From: an uncultured Anaeroplasmataceae bacterium
GTDB lineage: Bacteria; Bacillota_I; Bacilli_A; Acholeplasmatales; Anaeroplasmataceae
Direction: 5' to 3'
Length of the DNA: 64,000 nucleotides
Assembly (NCBI GenBank): GCA_944325695.1
Contig: CALVBA010000005.1
Location: 1 to 64,000 of the forward strand
Part shown: piece by piece, positions 26,384 through 36,173 of the stretch
How the letters are laid out: each line of letters begins with the position of its first letter
Numbering within the stretch: position 1 is the stretch's first letter
The notes under the pieces: model-generated
Seen by the model: the letters and a program-made list of their open reading frames with translations, nothing else
What the model was told of the DNA's origin: nothing
Database searches by the model: none
Program-made: the position numbers and the translations under genes

Positions 26384-26935
26384 ATGTATAATTATGTGAA
26401 AGGATTTATTAGTGTTGTTAATCCGAAATATATCGTAGTAGACAATAATGGTATTGGATATCAGATTATGGTTTCTAACCCATATGATTTTAAGATTAAT
26501 GAACCATATAAAGTTTATACACATCTAAATATTAAAGAAGATGCCCATGAATTATATGGATTTAAAACAGAAGCCGAACGCGACTTCTTTTTAAAATTAA
26601 TTAGTGTTAAAGGAATTGGCCCTAAAACAAGTTTAGCCATTTTAGCTTCAGCCAATGTTAATGATTTAATTTGTGCGATTGAAAATGCTGATGCTAAGTT
26701 TTTACGTAAATATCCTGGGATTGGACCAAAGGCTAGTCAGCAAATCATTTTAGATTTAAAGGGAAAGATTAGTTTAGAACTTTTACCAAATAATAGTAAC
26801 GCTAATTTACAAGAAGTAGAAGAAGCACTACTTTCTTTAGGATATAATAAAAAAGAAATAAGTAAAGTTCTTGATAAACTAGATTCAAGTAAGCCAATTA
26901 ATGAACTAATTAAAGATGCATTAACATTATTTTAG
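26384..26935 (+). CDS. ruvA: Holliday junction branch migration protein RuvA (183 aa)
   Basis: N-terminal OB-fold (MYNYVKGFISVVNPKYIVVDNNGIGYQI). Two helix-hairpin-helix motifs follow: LISVKGIGPKTSLAIL (about 74-89) and the second near FLRKYPGIGPKASQQIILDLK (about 106-126). The C-terminal RuvB-binding domain is short (EVEEALLSLGYNKKEI). RuvA tetramers hold the four-way junction and load RuvB. ruvB begins 12 bases later. Confidence 0.96.
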   Translation: MYNYVKGFISVVNPKYIVVDNNGIGYQIMVSNPYDFKINEPYKVYTHLNIKEDAHELYGFKTEAERDFFLKLISVKGIGPKTSLAILASANVNDLICAIENADAKFLRKYPGIGPKASQQIILDLKGKISLELLPNNSNANLQEVEEALLSLGYNKKEISKVLDKLDSSKPINELIKDALTLF

Positions 26936-26947
26936 GTAGGTGATAAG

Positions 26948-27943
26948 ATGGATCGATTAGTTAATCCAGAAGAAGTTAATCATGAAGATGAATTGACAGT
27001 TCGTCCAAAACGTTTAAAAGAATATGTTGGACAAGAAGAATTAAAAGAAATGTTAGAAGTTTATATTAAAGCATCATTAAATCGTAGTGAAGCTTTGGAT
27101 CATGTTTTATTATATGGCCCACCAGGACTTGGGAAAACAACTTTAGCCCAAATTATTGCTAATGAAATGGGAGTAGGGATTAAAATTGTTAGTGGTCCTA
27201 CTATTGAAAGAAGTGGGGATTTAGCGGCTGTTATGTCCCAATTACAACCAGGAGATGTTTTATTTATTGATGAAATTCATCGTTTGCCGCGTTTTGTTGA
27301 AGAAATTTTATATCCAGCAATGGAAGACTATGTTTTAGATATTTTAGTTGGAAAAGATGCTACAGCTAAATCAATTCGTATTGATTTACCTCCTTTTACG
27401 TTAGTAGGAGCTACAACACGTGTTGGTGACTTATCACACCCTTTAAGAGATCGTTTTGGGGTTATTGAACGTTTAGAATATTATAAAATTGAAGAATTAA
27501 TGAAAATTATTAAACGGACAAGCACGGTATATAATGTTAAAATTGAAGATGAAGCATTATATGAATTAGCTAGCCGAAGTCGTGGAACACCACGTATTGC
27601 CAACCGCTTATTTCGAAGAATTCGTGATTTTGCTGAAGTTTTAGGTAATGGGGTTGTTACTTTAGATATTACTAAAAAAGCTTTAAGTAAACTTAATATT
27701 GATAAATCAGGTCTTGATTATACTGATTACCGTTATTTAAAAGGGATTATCGATTATTTTAATGGTGGACCAGTAGGACTTGAGGCTATTAGTGCAACAA
27801 TTCAAGAAGAGCCTTCGACAATAGAAGATGTTTATGAACCTTATTTATTACAAGAAGGTTTTATTCAAAGAACACCACGTGGTCGTGTTGTAACAACGAA
27901 GGCAATAGAATATGTCAAAAAAATTAATGCCGATAGTTTTTAA
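26948..27943 (+). CDS. ruvB: Holliday junction DNA helicase RuvB (331 aa)
   Basis: AAA+ motor of branch migration. Walker [10 protein letters not shown] (about residues 56-64), Walker [11 protein letters not shown] (about 104-113), sensor [19 protein letters not shown] and arginine finger region, then a C-terminal winged helix ([14 protein letters not shown]). Length is normal. RBS AGGTAGGTG. ruvC is not in the window. Confidence 0.97.
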   Translation: MDRLVNPEEVNHEDELTVRPKRLKEYVGQEELKEMLEVYIKASLNRSEALDHVLLYGPPGLGKTTLAQIIANEMGVGIKIVSGPTIERSGDLAAVMSQLQPGDVLFIDEIHRLPRFVEEILYPAMEDYVLDILVGKDATAKSIRIDLPPFTLVGATTRVGDLSHPLRDRFGVIERLEYYKIEELMKIIKRTSTVYNVKIEDEALYELASRSRGTPRIANRLFRRIRDFAEVLGNGVVTLDITKKALSKLNIDKSGLDYTDYRYLKGIIDYFNGGPVGLEAISATIQEEPSTIEDVYEPYLLQEGFIQRTPRGRVVTTKAIEYVKKINADSF

Positions 27944-28249
27944 AGATAAAATAAATTTTACTTAGATTAAATACGCCTATAAATAAGACAATATTTAAAA
28001 TTGTTTTTATTTATAGGATTTTTTATATTCACTTTTAAAATAATATATGAATCATTATTTAGCTTAATAATATATTTATAATTAAGTTAGCTTTAGAAGT
28101 TATTTTTTAAATCATTTGAAAACTGTAAATTATAAATAGCATTAATTTTAATTATACAATAAATAATATTGATTTTTAAAAATCGCTTTTTTTTTTAGTT
28201 TCATTATGTTAAAATATAATGATTAAATATAAAAAAAGGATTGATATAA
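27944..28249 (+). promoter_or_regulatory. ruvB-queA intergenic region: terminator and promoter
   Basis: A long hairpin CCTATAAATAA (27976-27986) / TTATTTATAGG (28007-28017), extended by GACAAT/ATTGTT, is followed by ATTTTTTAT and ends ruvAB. A TATAAT at 28215-28220 is the probable -10 for queA-tgt, with a weak -35. The 190 bases between are A/T-rich and I see no gene, riboswitch or preQ1 aptamer. Confidence 0.65.
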
Positions 28250-29272
28250 ATGAAAACAAGTGATTTTGATTTTAATTTACCATTAGAATTAATTGCACAA
28301 ACGCCATTGAAAGATCGAAGTTCTTCGCGATTGCTTGTTTTAAATAAAAAAACAGGGCAAATAAAACACGAACAATTTCACGATATTACAAAATATTTAA
28401 AAACGGGAGATGTTTTAGTATTAAATGATACTAAAGTTATTCCAGCACGTTTATACGGAGTCAAAGAAGATACTAAAGCTCATATGGAAATTTTATTGCT
28501 TCATCAAGAAGGTGATTTTTGGGAAGCACTAGTTAAACCGCAACGTCGTTGTAAAGTAGGAACAGTTATTTCATTTGGTGATGGACTACTTAAAGCTAAA
28601 TGTATAAAAGTTTTAGAAGAAGGAATTTGTCATTTCAATTTGATATATGATGGAATATTATATGAAATTTTAGATCAATTAGGAGAAATGCCTATTCCAC
28701 CATATATCCACGAAAAACTAACGGATAAAGATCGATATCAAACCGTTTATGCTAAAAACCCTGGAAGTGCTGCCGCACCAACTGCGGGACTACACTTTAC
28801 AAAAGAGTTATTAGAAGAAATTAAACAAATGGGAGTTAACGTATGTTATGTAACCCTTCATGTTGGATTAGGAACATTTAGACCAGTTAATGTCGATGAT
28901 GTTACAAATCATAAAATGCATGAAGAATACTATGAAATTACTAGTGAAACAGCCGATATTCTTAATCAAGCTTTAAAAGAAAAAAGAAGAATTATTGCAG
29001 TTGGAACGACATCAACTAGAACATTAGAAAGTGCTTATCATAACGGATATCAAGCTTGTAAAAATAAAACTGATATATTTATATATCCAGGATATCAATT
29101 TAAAGCAGTATCTTGTCAAATTACTAACTTTCATTTACCTAAATCTACTTTGGTAATGCTAGTTTCTAGTTTTTGTAACAAAGAAATGATTTTAAACGCT
29201 TATCAAGAAGCAATTAAAGAAAAATATCGCTTTTTCTCTTTTGGAGATGCAATGTTAATATATGAGGAGTAA
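28250..29272 (+). CDS. queA: S-adenosylmethionine:tRNA ribosyltransferase-isomerase QueA (340 aa)
   Basis: Adds the cyclopentenediol precursor (from SAM) to preQ1 in tRNA during queuosine synthesis. Recognised by [31 protein letters not shown], the [18 protein letters not shown] segment, [14 protein letters not shown] and [11 protein letters not shown]. Length fits. tgt follows after 3 bases, the usual operon partner, so the organism can modify tRNA with queuosine or an intermediate. Confidence 0.97.
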   Translation: MKTSDFDFNLPLELIAQTPLKDRSSSRLLVLNKKTGQIKHEQFHDITKYLKTGDVLVLNDTKVIPARLYGVKEDTKAHMEILLLHQEGDFWEALVKPQRRCKVGTVISFGDGLLKAKCIKVLEEGICHFNLIYDGILYEILDQLGEMPIPPYIHEKLTDKDRYQTVYAKNPGSAAAPTAGLHFTKELLEEIKQMGVNVCYVTLHVGLGTFRPVNVDDVTNHKMHEEYYEITSETADILNQALKEKRRIIAVGTTSTRTLESAYHNGYQACKNKTDIFIYPGYQFKAVSCQITNFHLPKSTLVMLVSSFCNKEMILNAYQEAIKEKYRFFSFGDAMLIYEE

Positions 29273-30403
<1,131 letters not shown>

Positions 30404-30450
30404 TTTTTTGTTAAAAATAAAAAAATAATAAAAAAAATTAAAAAAAACTC

Positions 30451-30479
30451 TTTACAACTTATAAAAAATTTGATAATAT
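30451..30479 (+). promoter_or_regulatory. Promoter of the candidate small RNA
   Basis: -35 TTTACA (30451-30456), 17-base spacer, -10 TAATAT (30474-30479) with extended TGa at 30471-30473. The predicted start is at or near 30486. Confidence 0.6.
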
Positions 30480-30484
30480 ATTCC

Positions 30485-30577
30485 CGCATTCGGATAGAAT
30501 GCGATCCCCTAAATATAGTGTGACATACACACAAAATCCCCTTTGCACAGCCTATCCCCCCTTGGCTGTGCCTTTTT
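30485..30577 (+). ncRNA. Candidate small regulatory RNA with three UCCCC motifs
   Basis: No ORF is present. Three perfect hairpins follow a promoter: CGCATTC/GAATGCG (30485-30503), GTGTG/CACAC (30518-30532) and the terminator GCACAGCC/GGCTGTGC (30545-30571) with a long T-run. Unpaired segments hold ATCCCCT (30504-30510), ATCCCCT (30536-30542), and the terminator loop TATCCCCCC (30553-30561). C-rich unpaired motifs of this kind in Staphylococcus aureus small RNAs bind ribosome binding sites. It lies between tgt and ftsW, so an attenuator for ftsW is the alternative. Confidence 0.6.
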
Positions 30578-30636
30578 TCTTTTTAATCGCATATTTTTTT
30601 TTATATAACATATGCTATTTTAGGTGAAAAATAAAA

Positions 30637-31746
30637 ATGATAAAAAAACTAACATTAAGTATGACTACACTTTTAATATTAGGGATTGTAATGATCTATT
30701 CAAGTTCAAGCGTTTTAGCCACATTTAAACATGATAATCAATTTTATTATTTAGAAAGACAATTAATTTTTTTAGGATTAGGTTTAATTGTCTTTTCTTT
30801 ATTTTATCGATTAAATTTAAAGTGGATTAAAGATAAAATATTATATCTTTTAATTGGTTCTTTTTCACTATTAGTCATCGTTTTAATTCCAGGAATAGGA
30901 TTGTTAAGAGGTGGAAGTCGAAGTTGGATTGGTATTGGAGCTTTTTCTATTCAACCAAGTGAAATAATAAAAATTGTTCTTATTTTATACTACGCCGAAC
31001 TACTAAGTGATAATTTTAAAAAAACAGATCAGTTTTTTTACTTATTAAAGAGTTTAATTCCATTATTTATTGCTTTAGGATTAATCATGCTAGAGCCTGA
31101 CTTTGGAAGTGCTTTTGTCATTTTTTTAAGCATTGCAGTAATGTATTTGATGAGCAATGTTAAAATGAAATGGATCAGCTATAGTGGATTTCTAAGTGTA
31201 TTTTTAGGATGTATACTTATTATGTCAGCTTCTTATCGTTTAGCCCGGATTAAATCTTATATAGACCCGTATGAAGACCCTTTAGGCAGTGGATTTCAAA
31301 TTATTCAATCTTTTTATGCTTATATACCAAATAGTTTTTTTGGAAGAGGACTTTTTAACTCAATTCAAAAATATTTCTATCTTCCAGAACCACAAACAGA
31401 TTTTATTTTTGCGATTATTGTTGAAGAGTTGGGGTGTGTAGGAATAATCTTAGTTTTTTATAGTTTTTATACTTTATTAACTTCGACGATTAAAATTGCG
31501 TTTCAAGAAGAAGATAAATATCATAAATATTTATTAATAGGATTAATAGGATCGCTTTTCTTTCAAGTTTTCATCAATTTAGGAGTTGTTGTGGGATTAA
31601 TTCCTGTAACCGGTGTTACATTACCATTTTTAAGTTATGGTGGATCAAGTTTATTAATAACATTAGCAATGATGGGAATTATATTTAATATTGGTAGTAA
31701 AAATAAACTGCTCAATATTAAAAGTGAAAAAAGAGGTGGATTATAA
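30637..31746 (+). CDS. ftsW: SEDS-family glycan polymerase FtsW/SpoVE (369 aa)
   Basis: Polytopic membrane protein (about ten helices) polymerising lipid II at the septum or, for SpoVE, the spore cortex. SEDS signatures include RGGSRSWIGIGAFSIQPSEIIKI (about 89-111), MLEPDFGSAFVI, SFYAYIPNSFFGRGLFNS, and the C-terminal LPFLSYGGSSLL. Its place directly before murG-murB is that of spoVE in B. subtilis, so it could be the sporulation paralogue or serve both jobs. The murG start overlaps its stop (TAATG). Confidence 0.92.
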   Translation: MIKKLTLSMTTLLILGIVMIYSSSSVLATFKHDNQFYYLERQLIFLGLGLIVFSLFYRLNLKWIKDKILYLLIGSFSLLVIVLIPGIGLLRGGSRSWIGIGAFSIQPSEIIKIVLILYYAELLSDNFKKTDQFFYLLKSLIPLFIALGLIMLEPDFGSAFVIFLSIAVMYLMSNVKMKWISYSGFLSVFLGCILIMSASYRLARIKSYIDPYEDPLGSGFQIIQSFYAYIPNSFFGRGLFNSIQKYFYLPEPQTDFIFAIIVEELGCVGIILVFYSFYTLLTSTIKIAFQEEDKYHKYLLIGLIGSLFFQVFINLGVVVGLIPVTGVTLPFLSYGGSSLLITLAMMGIIFNIGSKNKLLNIKSEKRGGL

Positions 31747-32744
31747 TGAAAATTATTTTTTCAGGAAGTAAAACAGCTGGACATTTAAAACCATTAATAG
31801 CATTAGCTTTTCGGTTTAAAAAATTGGGATATCAGACAATCTTTATCGGTGGTTTAGATGATACAACTAAAAAGTATGTGACAGATTGTTTCGATGAAAT
31901 TCATTTAATTAAGATTAAGAATATCAATCGAAAAAATATTTTTAAAAATAAAGAATTTATTAAAAATTTTATAAATGCCAAAAAACAAATCCAACCTTAT
32001 TTTGATGATGTTGATTTTGTAATAACCAGTGGTGGATTAATTAGTTATTTAGTGTGTAAAGAAGCTCAACGTAAAAAAATAAAATATTATGTCCATGAAC
32101 AAAATACAACGCTTGGATTAAGCAATAGTTTAGTGTGTAAAAAAGCAAGTAATGTATTTTTAACATTCCCTATTAAAAAAGTATCAGGAATTGTCGTTGG
32201 TAATCCTTGTGTAGAATTACTTCAAAAATATCCTAAAAAAGAAACTGATTATTATAATATTTTATTTTTAGGTGGTTCTTTAGGAAGTGATTTTATATTA
32301 GAACTAGCTTTATATTTATCACAATATATTCAAGATAGTCATATTAAATTTATAGTAGTATCACCAAAAATAATCCAAGAAGATTATCCTGGTTTAGAAG
32401 TTATTAATTATCATGAGGATATGGGTAGTTTGATAAGTAAAAGTGATTTAATAGTTAGTAGAGCTGGTAGTGGGAGTATATGTGAAATAATGAGTATTAA
32501 TAGACCACTAATTTTAATTCCAAGTATAAATGTAAGTAATGATCATCAAATGAAGAACGCTCTTTATTTAAAAAAATTAGGTTGTTGTCTTGTTTTTGAT
32601 GAGAAAAAGCTACACAAAGAAGATTTACTTTTAAGCATCATCAATTTATTAAAAGATGAAAATAAAAGAAATGTAATGTTAGAAGCACAAAAGAAAACAT
32701 GTTTATTAAATGCTGGGGGGAGTATTGTTGAACATTTACTATGA
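31746..32744 (+). CDS. murG: UDP-N-acetylglucosamine transferase MurG (332 aa)
   Basis: Transfers GlcNAc to lipid I, making lipid II on the inner membrane face. GT-B fold. The N-terminal loop reads FSGSKTAGHLKPLIALA, in place of the commoner GGTGGH form, but keeps the catalytic-type AGH histidine. VHEQNTTLGLSN and the C-terminal donor site LIVSRAGSGSICEIMSINRPLILIPS are typical. It is about 25-30 residues shorter than most MurG. Its end overlaps murB. Confidence 0.92.
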   Translation: MKIIFSGSKTAGHLKPLIALAFRFKKLGYQTIFIGGLDDTTKKYVTDCFDEIHLIKIKNINRKNIFKNKEFIKNFINAKKQIQPYFDDVDFVITSGGLISYLVCKEAQRKKIKYYVHEQNTTLGLSNSLVCKKASNVFLTFPIKKVSGIVVGNPCVELLQKYPKKETDYYNILFLGGSLGSDFILELALYLSQYIQDSHIKFIVVSPKIIQEDYPGLEVINYHEDMGSLISKSDLIVSRAGSGSICEIMSINRPLILIPSINVSNDHQMKNALYLKKLGCCLVFDEKKLHKEDLLLSIINLLKDENKRNVMLEAQKKTCLLNAGGSIVEHLL

Positions 32745-33597
32745 GTTATTAAAATATGGTAAAGTTTTAGAAAAGATTTATCTAAAAGATTATACAACCA
32801 TTAAAGTTGGTGGTATGGCACGTTATTTGTTCTATCCAACTAATATAAAAAATCTGCAAAAAGCTTTAAAATATTTAAAAAAAATTAAATATCCATCTTT
32901 TATTCTAGGTATGGGTAGTAATATTTTAGCTACAGATGATTTTCACGATTTAGTAATCATCAAATTAGATCATTTAAGCAGTGAATTTATTATTAATAAT
33001 GAATTATTGAAAATATCAAGCAATTACAAGTTATCTAATGCTACAAAAAAATTAAATCATTTAGGATATGGTAATTTTTTAGGATTCAGCTTAATTCCGG
33101 CAAGTATTGGTGGAGCGATAAAAATGAATGCCTCTTGTTACGGTAATACAATTAGTGATACTTTAGTCAAAATAATCACAATAAATAAAAATGGTAAAAT
33201 AAAAATCTATCATAAAGAAGATTTGCATTTTAAATATCGTAAATTATTGTTAGAAGAAATTATTTTATATAGTTTTTTTAAACTATATTCTCAAAGTGAT
33301 TTAAATACATTAGAAGAATCGATTTCGATTAAGAAAAAAAGCACTCAAGTTTATGATTATCCGAATTTTGGCTCTGTTTTTAAAAATGGAGAAATTAAGA
33401 GTTACCAATTAATTAAAGATACTAATATGCAAGGGGTTAAAATTGGTGGGGCTATGTTTTCGTTAAAACACGCTAATTTTATTGTCAATCTTGGAGAAGC
33501 AAAAGCAAAAGATATTTTTACATTAATTAAAATGGTCCAAAAAAAAGTCTATTATCAGTATAAGGTTAATCTAAATTTAGAAGTTATTATTTTATAA
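32728..33597 (+). CDS. murB: UDP-N-acetylenolpyruvoylglucosamine reductase MurB (289 aa)
   Basis: FAD enzyme completing UDP-MurNAc synthesis. FAD-binding signature YTTIKVGGMARYLFYP and GMGSNILATDD; substrate region GFSLIPASIGGAIKMNASCYG; catalytic serine in YPNFGSVFKNG and catalytic glutamate near the end (NLEVIIL). The strong site GGGGGGAG (32715-32722) points to a TTG start at 32728, overlapping murG by 17 bases. An ATG at 32710 precedes that site. The G-rich site could pair with the C-rich RNA at 30553. Confidence 0.88.
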   Translation: MNIYYELLKYGKVLEKIYLKDYTTIKVGGMARYLFYPTNIKNLQKALKYLKKIKYPSFILGMGSNILATDDFHDLVIIKLDHLSSEFIINNELLKISSNYKLSNATKKLNHLGYGNFLGFSLIPASIGGAIKMNASCYGNTISDTLVKIITINKNGKIKIYHKEDLHFKYRKLLLEEIILYSFFKLYSQSDLNTLEESISIKKKSTQVYDYPNFGSVFKNGEIKSYQLIKDTNMQGVKIGGAMFSLKHANFIVNLGEAKAKDIFTLIKMVQKKVYYQYKVNLNLEVIIL

Positions 33598-33608
33598 GGC
33601 TTTATTTT

Positions 33609-33637
33609 TTGGTAAAAAAGCAAAATTATGATATAAT
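33609..33637 (+). promoter_or_regulatory. ftsZ upstream promoter
   Basis: -35 TTGGTA (33609-33614), 17-base spacer, -10 TATAAT (33632-33637) with TGa. A second, poorer candidate is TTGCGT (33790-33795) with TATTAT (33811-33816). The 200 bases between are A/T-rich without an ORF. No ftsA or divIB remnant is visible. Confidence 0.55.
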
Positions 33638-33840
33638 AAGCTTATAGAGTAAAAATAAAAAGATATAACTTTCATTTAAGAATAAGATAGAATACAAAAA
33701 ATAAACAAAATAAGATATTAAAATTCCAATGTTGTTTTTGAAAAATAAATTATTCTTATTTAAGATATTTTAAAAAATAACGTTTTTTTTTGCGTACAAA
33801 TAATGTAAAATATTATAGTAAAGGTATTGGAGGTATTTAT

Positions 33841-34995
33841 ATGATTTTCGGAGAATTTGATAATTTTAATCAAAAACCAATAATTAAAGTAATAGGTGTT
33901 GGTGGTGGTGGCGGAAATGCCGTTAACAGAATGATAGATAATGGTGTTAAAGGTGTTGAATTTGTCACTATTAATACCGATGCACAAGTTTTAAAACTTT
34001 CAAATGCCGATAATAGAATTCAAATAGGTCGCAAATTAACACGTGGTTTAGGGGCAGGTGCTAAAGCTATTGTCGGAAGGGAAGCAGCTTTGGAATCTGA
34101 AGATGAGTTACGTGAAATTGTTACAGGGACAGACATGGTCTTTATTACTGCCGGAATGGGTGGTGGAACAGGAACGGGAGCTGCACCAGTTGTTGCACGT
34201 TTAGCTAAAGAAGAAGGAGCATTAACAGTTGGAATTGTAACTAAACCTTTTCATTTTGAAGGGCCAAAACGAATGAGTCAAGCTATTGAGGGGTTAGAAG
34301 AATTAAAAAAATATGTTGATACTTTAATTGTTATTCCTAATGAAAGATTAATTGATTTAGTTGATCCTGGAACACAAATGTTAGAAGCATTTAGGGAAGC
34401 AGATAATGTTTTACGACAAGGAGTTCAAGGGATTGCTGAAATTATTTCAATTCCGGGATTAATCAATGTCGATTTTGCCGATGTTAAAACAGTTATGGAA
34501 AATAAGGGAACAGCTTTAATGGGAATTGGGATTGCTAAAGGTGAACACCGAGCAATTGAAGCTGCCAGAAGAGCTATTCACTCAAGTTTATTAGAAGTAT
34601 CTATTGATGGTGCAACAGATGCGATTGTTAATATAACAAGCGGGGAAAACATTAGTCTAAAAGAAGTAAGTAATGCTTTAGAAGAAATTAGAAATGCTTG
34701 TGACAGTGATTTAAATATTATTTATGGTTCAACTGTCAATATCGATTTAAAAGATGAAATGATTGTAACGGTTATTGCTACAGGATATGAATTAAAAGCT
34801 AAAGAAAATGATTTAATTGATATTGCGCAAGAAATTTTTAAAAAACGTAGCAATGATCAAATTGATGTTGCTTCACTATTTAGTCAAACTGCAAAATTAG
34901 ATATTATGAAGCAAACATCTTTTACAGAAGAAACAAAAGAAGAACCTAAAAAACAAGGAATTCCTAGTTGGTTATCAAAAAAATTTGGAAAATAA
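33841..34995 (+). CDS. ftsZ: Cell division GTPase FtsZ (384 aa)
   Basis: Tubulin-like GTPase forming the division ring. N-terminal [17 protein letters not shown], the tubulin signature [15 protein letters not shown] (about 102-116), and T7 loop [11 protein letters not shown] are present. The C-terminal peptide [13 protein letters not shown] matches the partner-binding tail of FtsZ, the expected SepF site. GGAGG (33829-33833) fixes ATG 33841. An upstream in-frame start at 33790 lies in promoter-like sequence. In most relatives ftsA lies directly before. Here it is missing. Confidence 0.97.
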   Translation: MIFGEFDNFNQKPIIKVIGVGGGGGNAVNRMIDNGVKGVEFVTINTDAQVLKLSNADNRIQIGRKLTRGLGAGAKAIVGREAALESEDELREIVTGTDMVFITAGMGGGTGTGAAPVVARLAKEEGALTVGIVTKPFHFEGPKRMSQAIEGLEELKKYVDTLIVIPNERLIDLVDPGTQMLEAFREADNVLRQGVQGIAEIISIPGLINVDFADVKTVMENKGTALMGIGIAKGEHRAIEAARRAIHSSLLEVSIDGATDAIVNITSGENISLKEVSNALEEIRNACDSDLNIIYGSTVNIDLKDEMIVTVIATGYELKAKENDLIDIAQEIFKKRSNDQIDVASLFSQTAKLDIMKQTSFTEETKEEPKKQGIPSWLSKKFGK

Positions 34996-34996
34996 T

Positions 34997-35015
34997 AGTC
35001 GTCTTAATGGCGACT
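34997..35015 (+). terminator. ftsZ terminator
   Basis: AGTCG (34997-35001) / CGACT (35011-35015), extended by flanking A/T pairs, followed by TTTTTT. Confidence 0.8.
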
Positions 35016-35035
35016 TTTTTATTATTTTTAAAAAA

Positions 35036-35087
35036 TGGAAACGTTTACTAAAAAACAGTGGTTTTTTTAAAATGTTTATTATATAAT
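35036..35087 (+). promoter_or_regulatory. Upstream region of the P-loop gene with cre-like palindrome
   Basis: TGGAAACGTTTACT (35036-35049) resembles a CcpA/LacI-family operator, with two deviations from TGWAANCGNTNWCA. TATAAT (35082-35087) is the likely -10 with no good -35. Low certainty. Confidence 0.35.
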
Positions 35088-35118
35088 TAAAATATAAAAT
35101 AAAAAGGGAGGTATTTTT

Positions 35119-35415
35119 GTGATATTAGTTTTAGGGAGACCTGGAAGTGGAAAGACTAAAAAGATGTTAGAATTGAGTGCTATAAACAATATTCCTCTTC
35201 TATGTGAATCAGAAGCGCGTAAAATGCGTTTATTGATTAAGGCTGAAGGTTATAATTTGAATATACCAACACCAATAGTTTTAGGGGAAGAAGTAGCAAG
35301 TAATCAAAAAGTTTATATCGATGATATTAAACGTGTTTTAGAAGTGGCATTAAATATTCAAGTTGAAGCTATTTCGGTAAATGAATTAGATAGTGATGAA
35401 GTAATAAAATTATAA
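35119..35415 (+). CDS. Tiny P-loop protein of unknown function (98 aa)
   Basis: Begins MILVLGRPGSGKTKKML, a perfect Walker A (GRPGSGKT, residues 6-13). The hydrophobic strand KVYIDDIKRVL (about 64-74) looks like Walker B. At 98 residues it has room for only the core strands of a P-loop fold, so it may need a partner or dimerise. GTG start with GGGAGG (35105-35110). It lies between ftsZ and spoIIGA, bounded by its own terminator. I know no named family. An analogous gene is not part of this locus in B. subtilis (where bpr lies there). Confidence 0.6.
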   Translation: MILVLGRPGSGKTKKMLELSAINNIPLLCESEARKMRLLIKAEGYNLNIPTPIVLGEEVASNQKVYIDDIKRVLEVALNIQVEAISVNELDSDEVIKL

Positions 35416-35436
35416 ACACATGATTATTCATGTGTT
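35415..35436 (+). terminator. Terminator after the P-loop gene
   Basis: AACACATGA (35415-35423) / TCATGTGTT (35428-35436), TTAT loop, seven T. Confidence 0.85.
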
Positions 35437-35504
35437 TTTTTATTTGGGCATGAAAAAACAATTTTTTTATATCTAATCAAGTATGATAGAAGTTGGTGAT
35501 AGAA

Positions 35505-36172
35505 ATGGTTATTTATATTGAAGAAGTTTTAGCAGTTAATGCAGTTGTTTTTATTTTTACATGTACGATGATTTATTTGATTAACAATCAAAAAAAGGGT
35601 TTAGGATTATTATTGGAGGTGTTATTGATTTAATTTTATGCTTTGTATCTTTAAATTATAATACTAAACATTTAGGATTAGTTATCGTGATAATAGTTTC
35701 TATGATTTCGTGTTTAAATTTAAAGATGATGGTTGAATTTATTTTTTTGAATTATATTGTTTTAGGACAATATCATCTTTTAAGAGATTTGCTGAATAAA
35801 AAAACAGCTTTATTAGTAACGATAATTGGATTATACTTACTATTTAAAAAAATATACCGGCATTATTTTGCAAAAATTGAAGTTAAAAAGTTTTATGATG
35901 TCGTAATTAATAATCAAAAGATAAAAGCCTATCTTGATACGGGAAATGAAGTTAATTATCATGGAATTGCGGTGTGCTTTACTAATGATATAAGGTTATT
36001 AGAAAAATTTTATAAAACCATTTCCATTGCAACAGCAAATGGAATTACGAAAATAGATTTATATATTTGTAGTTGTTTTGAAATTAATGCGAAAATAAAA
36101 ACAATTTATTTAGCGTATTTAGATACTCCATATAAAATGATAGTGGGGTTAGATATATTTTTAGGGGGATAA
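35505..36172 (+). CDS. spoIIGA: Pro-sigma-E protease SpoIIGA, interrupted by a -1 frame shift
   Basis: Membrane aspartic protease that activates SigE in the mother cell. ATG 35505 begins MVIYIEEVLAVNAVVFIFTC, typical of SpoIIGA membrane segments, but this frame stops at 35631. The protein continues in the -1 frame: after the A7 run (35590-35596), GFRIIIGGVIDLI and four or five membrane helices lead to the protease half. That half has the active-site motif YLDTGN (about 35931-35948) and a final MIVGLDIFLGG. Joined length is about 222 residues (B. subtilis about 309). The break sits at A-AAA-AAG, the dnaX-type slippery heptamer. It could be programmed frameshifting, transcript slippage, a sequencing indel or a real mutation. 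sigE starts one base after the stop. Confidence 0.75.
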
Positions 36173-36173
36173 G

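Noticed and set aside
28021-28249. preQ1 riboswitch before queA-tgt
   Set aside because: No preQ1 aptamer core is visible, only A/T-rich sequence and a -10.
30417-30450. CRISPR or tandem repeat
   Set aside because: This is only a poly-A-rich tract. No spaced direct repeats are visible anywhere in the window.
30404-30636. 6S RNA or signal recognition RNA
   Set aside because: The transcript is too short and lacks the large open bubble or the conserved tetraloop domain.
33790-33840. N-terminal extension of ftsZ
   Set aside because: Sequence is promoter-like and not conserved in FtsZ. GGAGG sits directly before ATG 33841.
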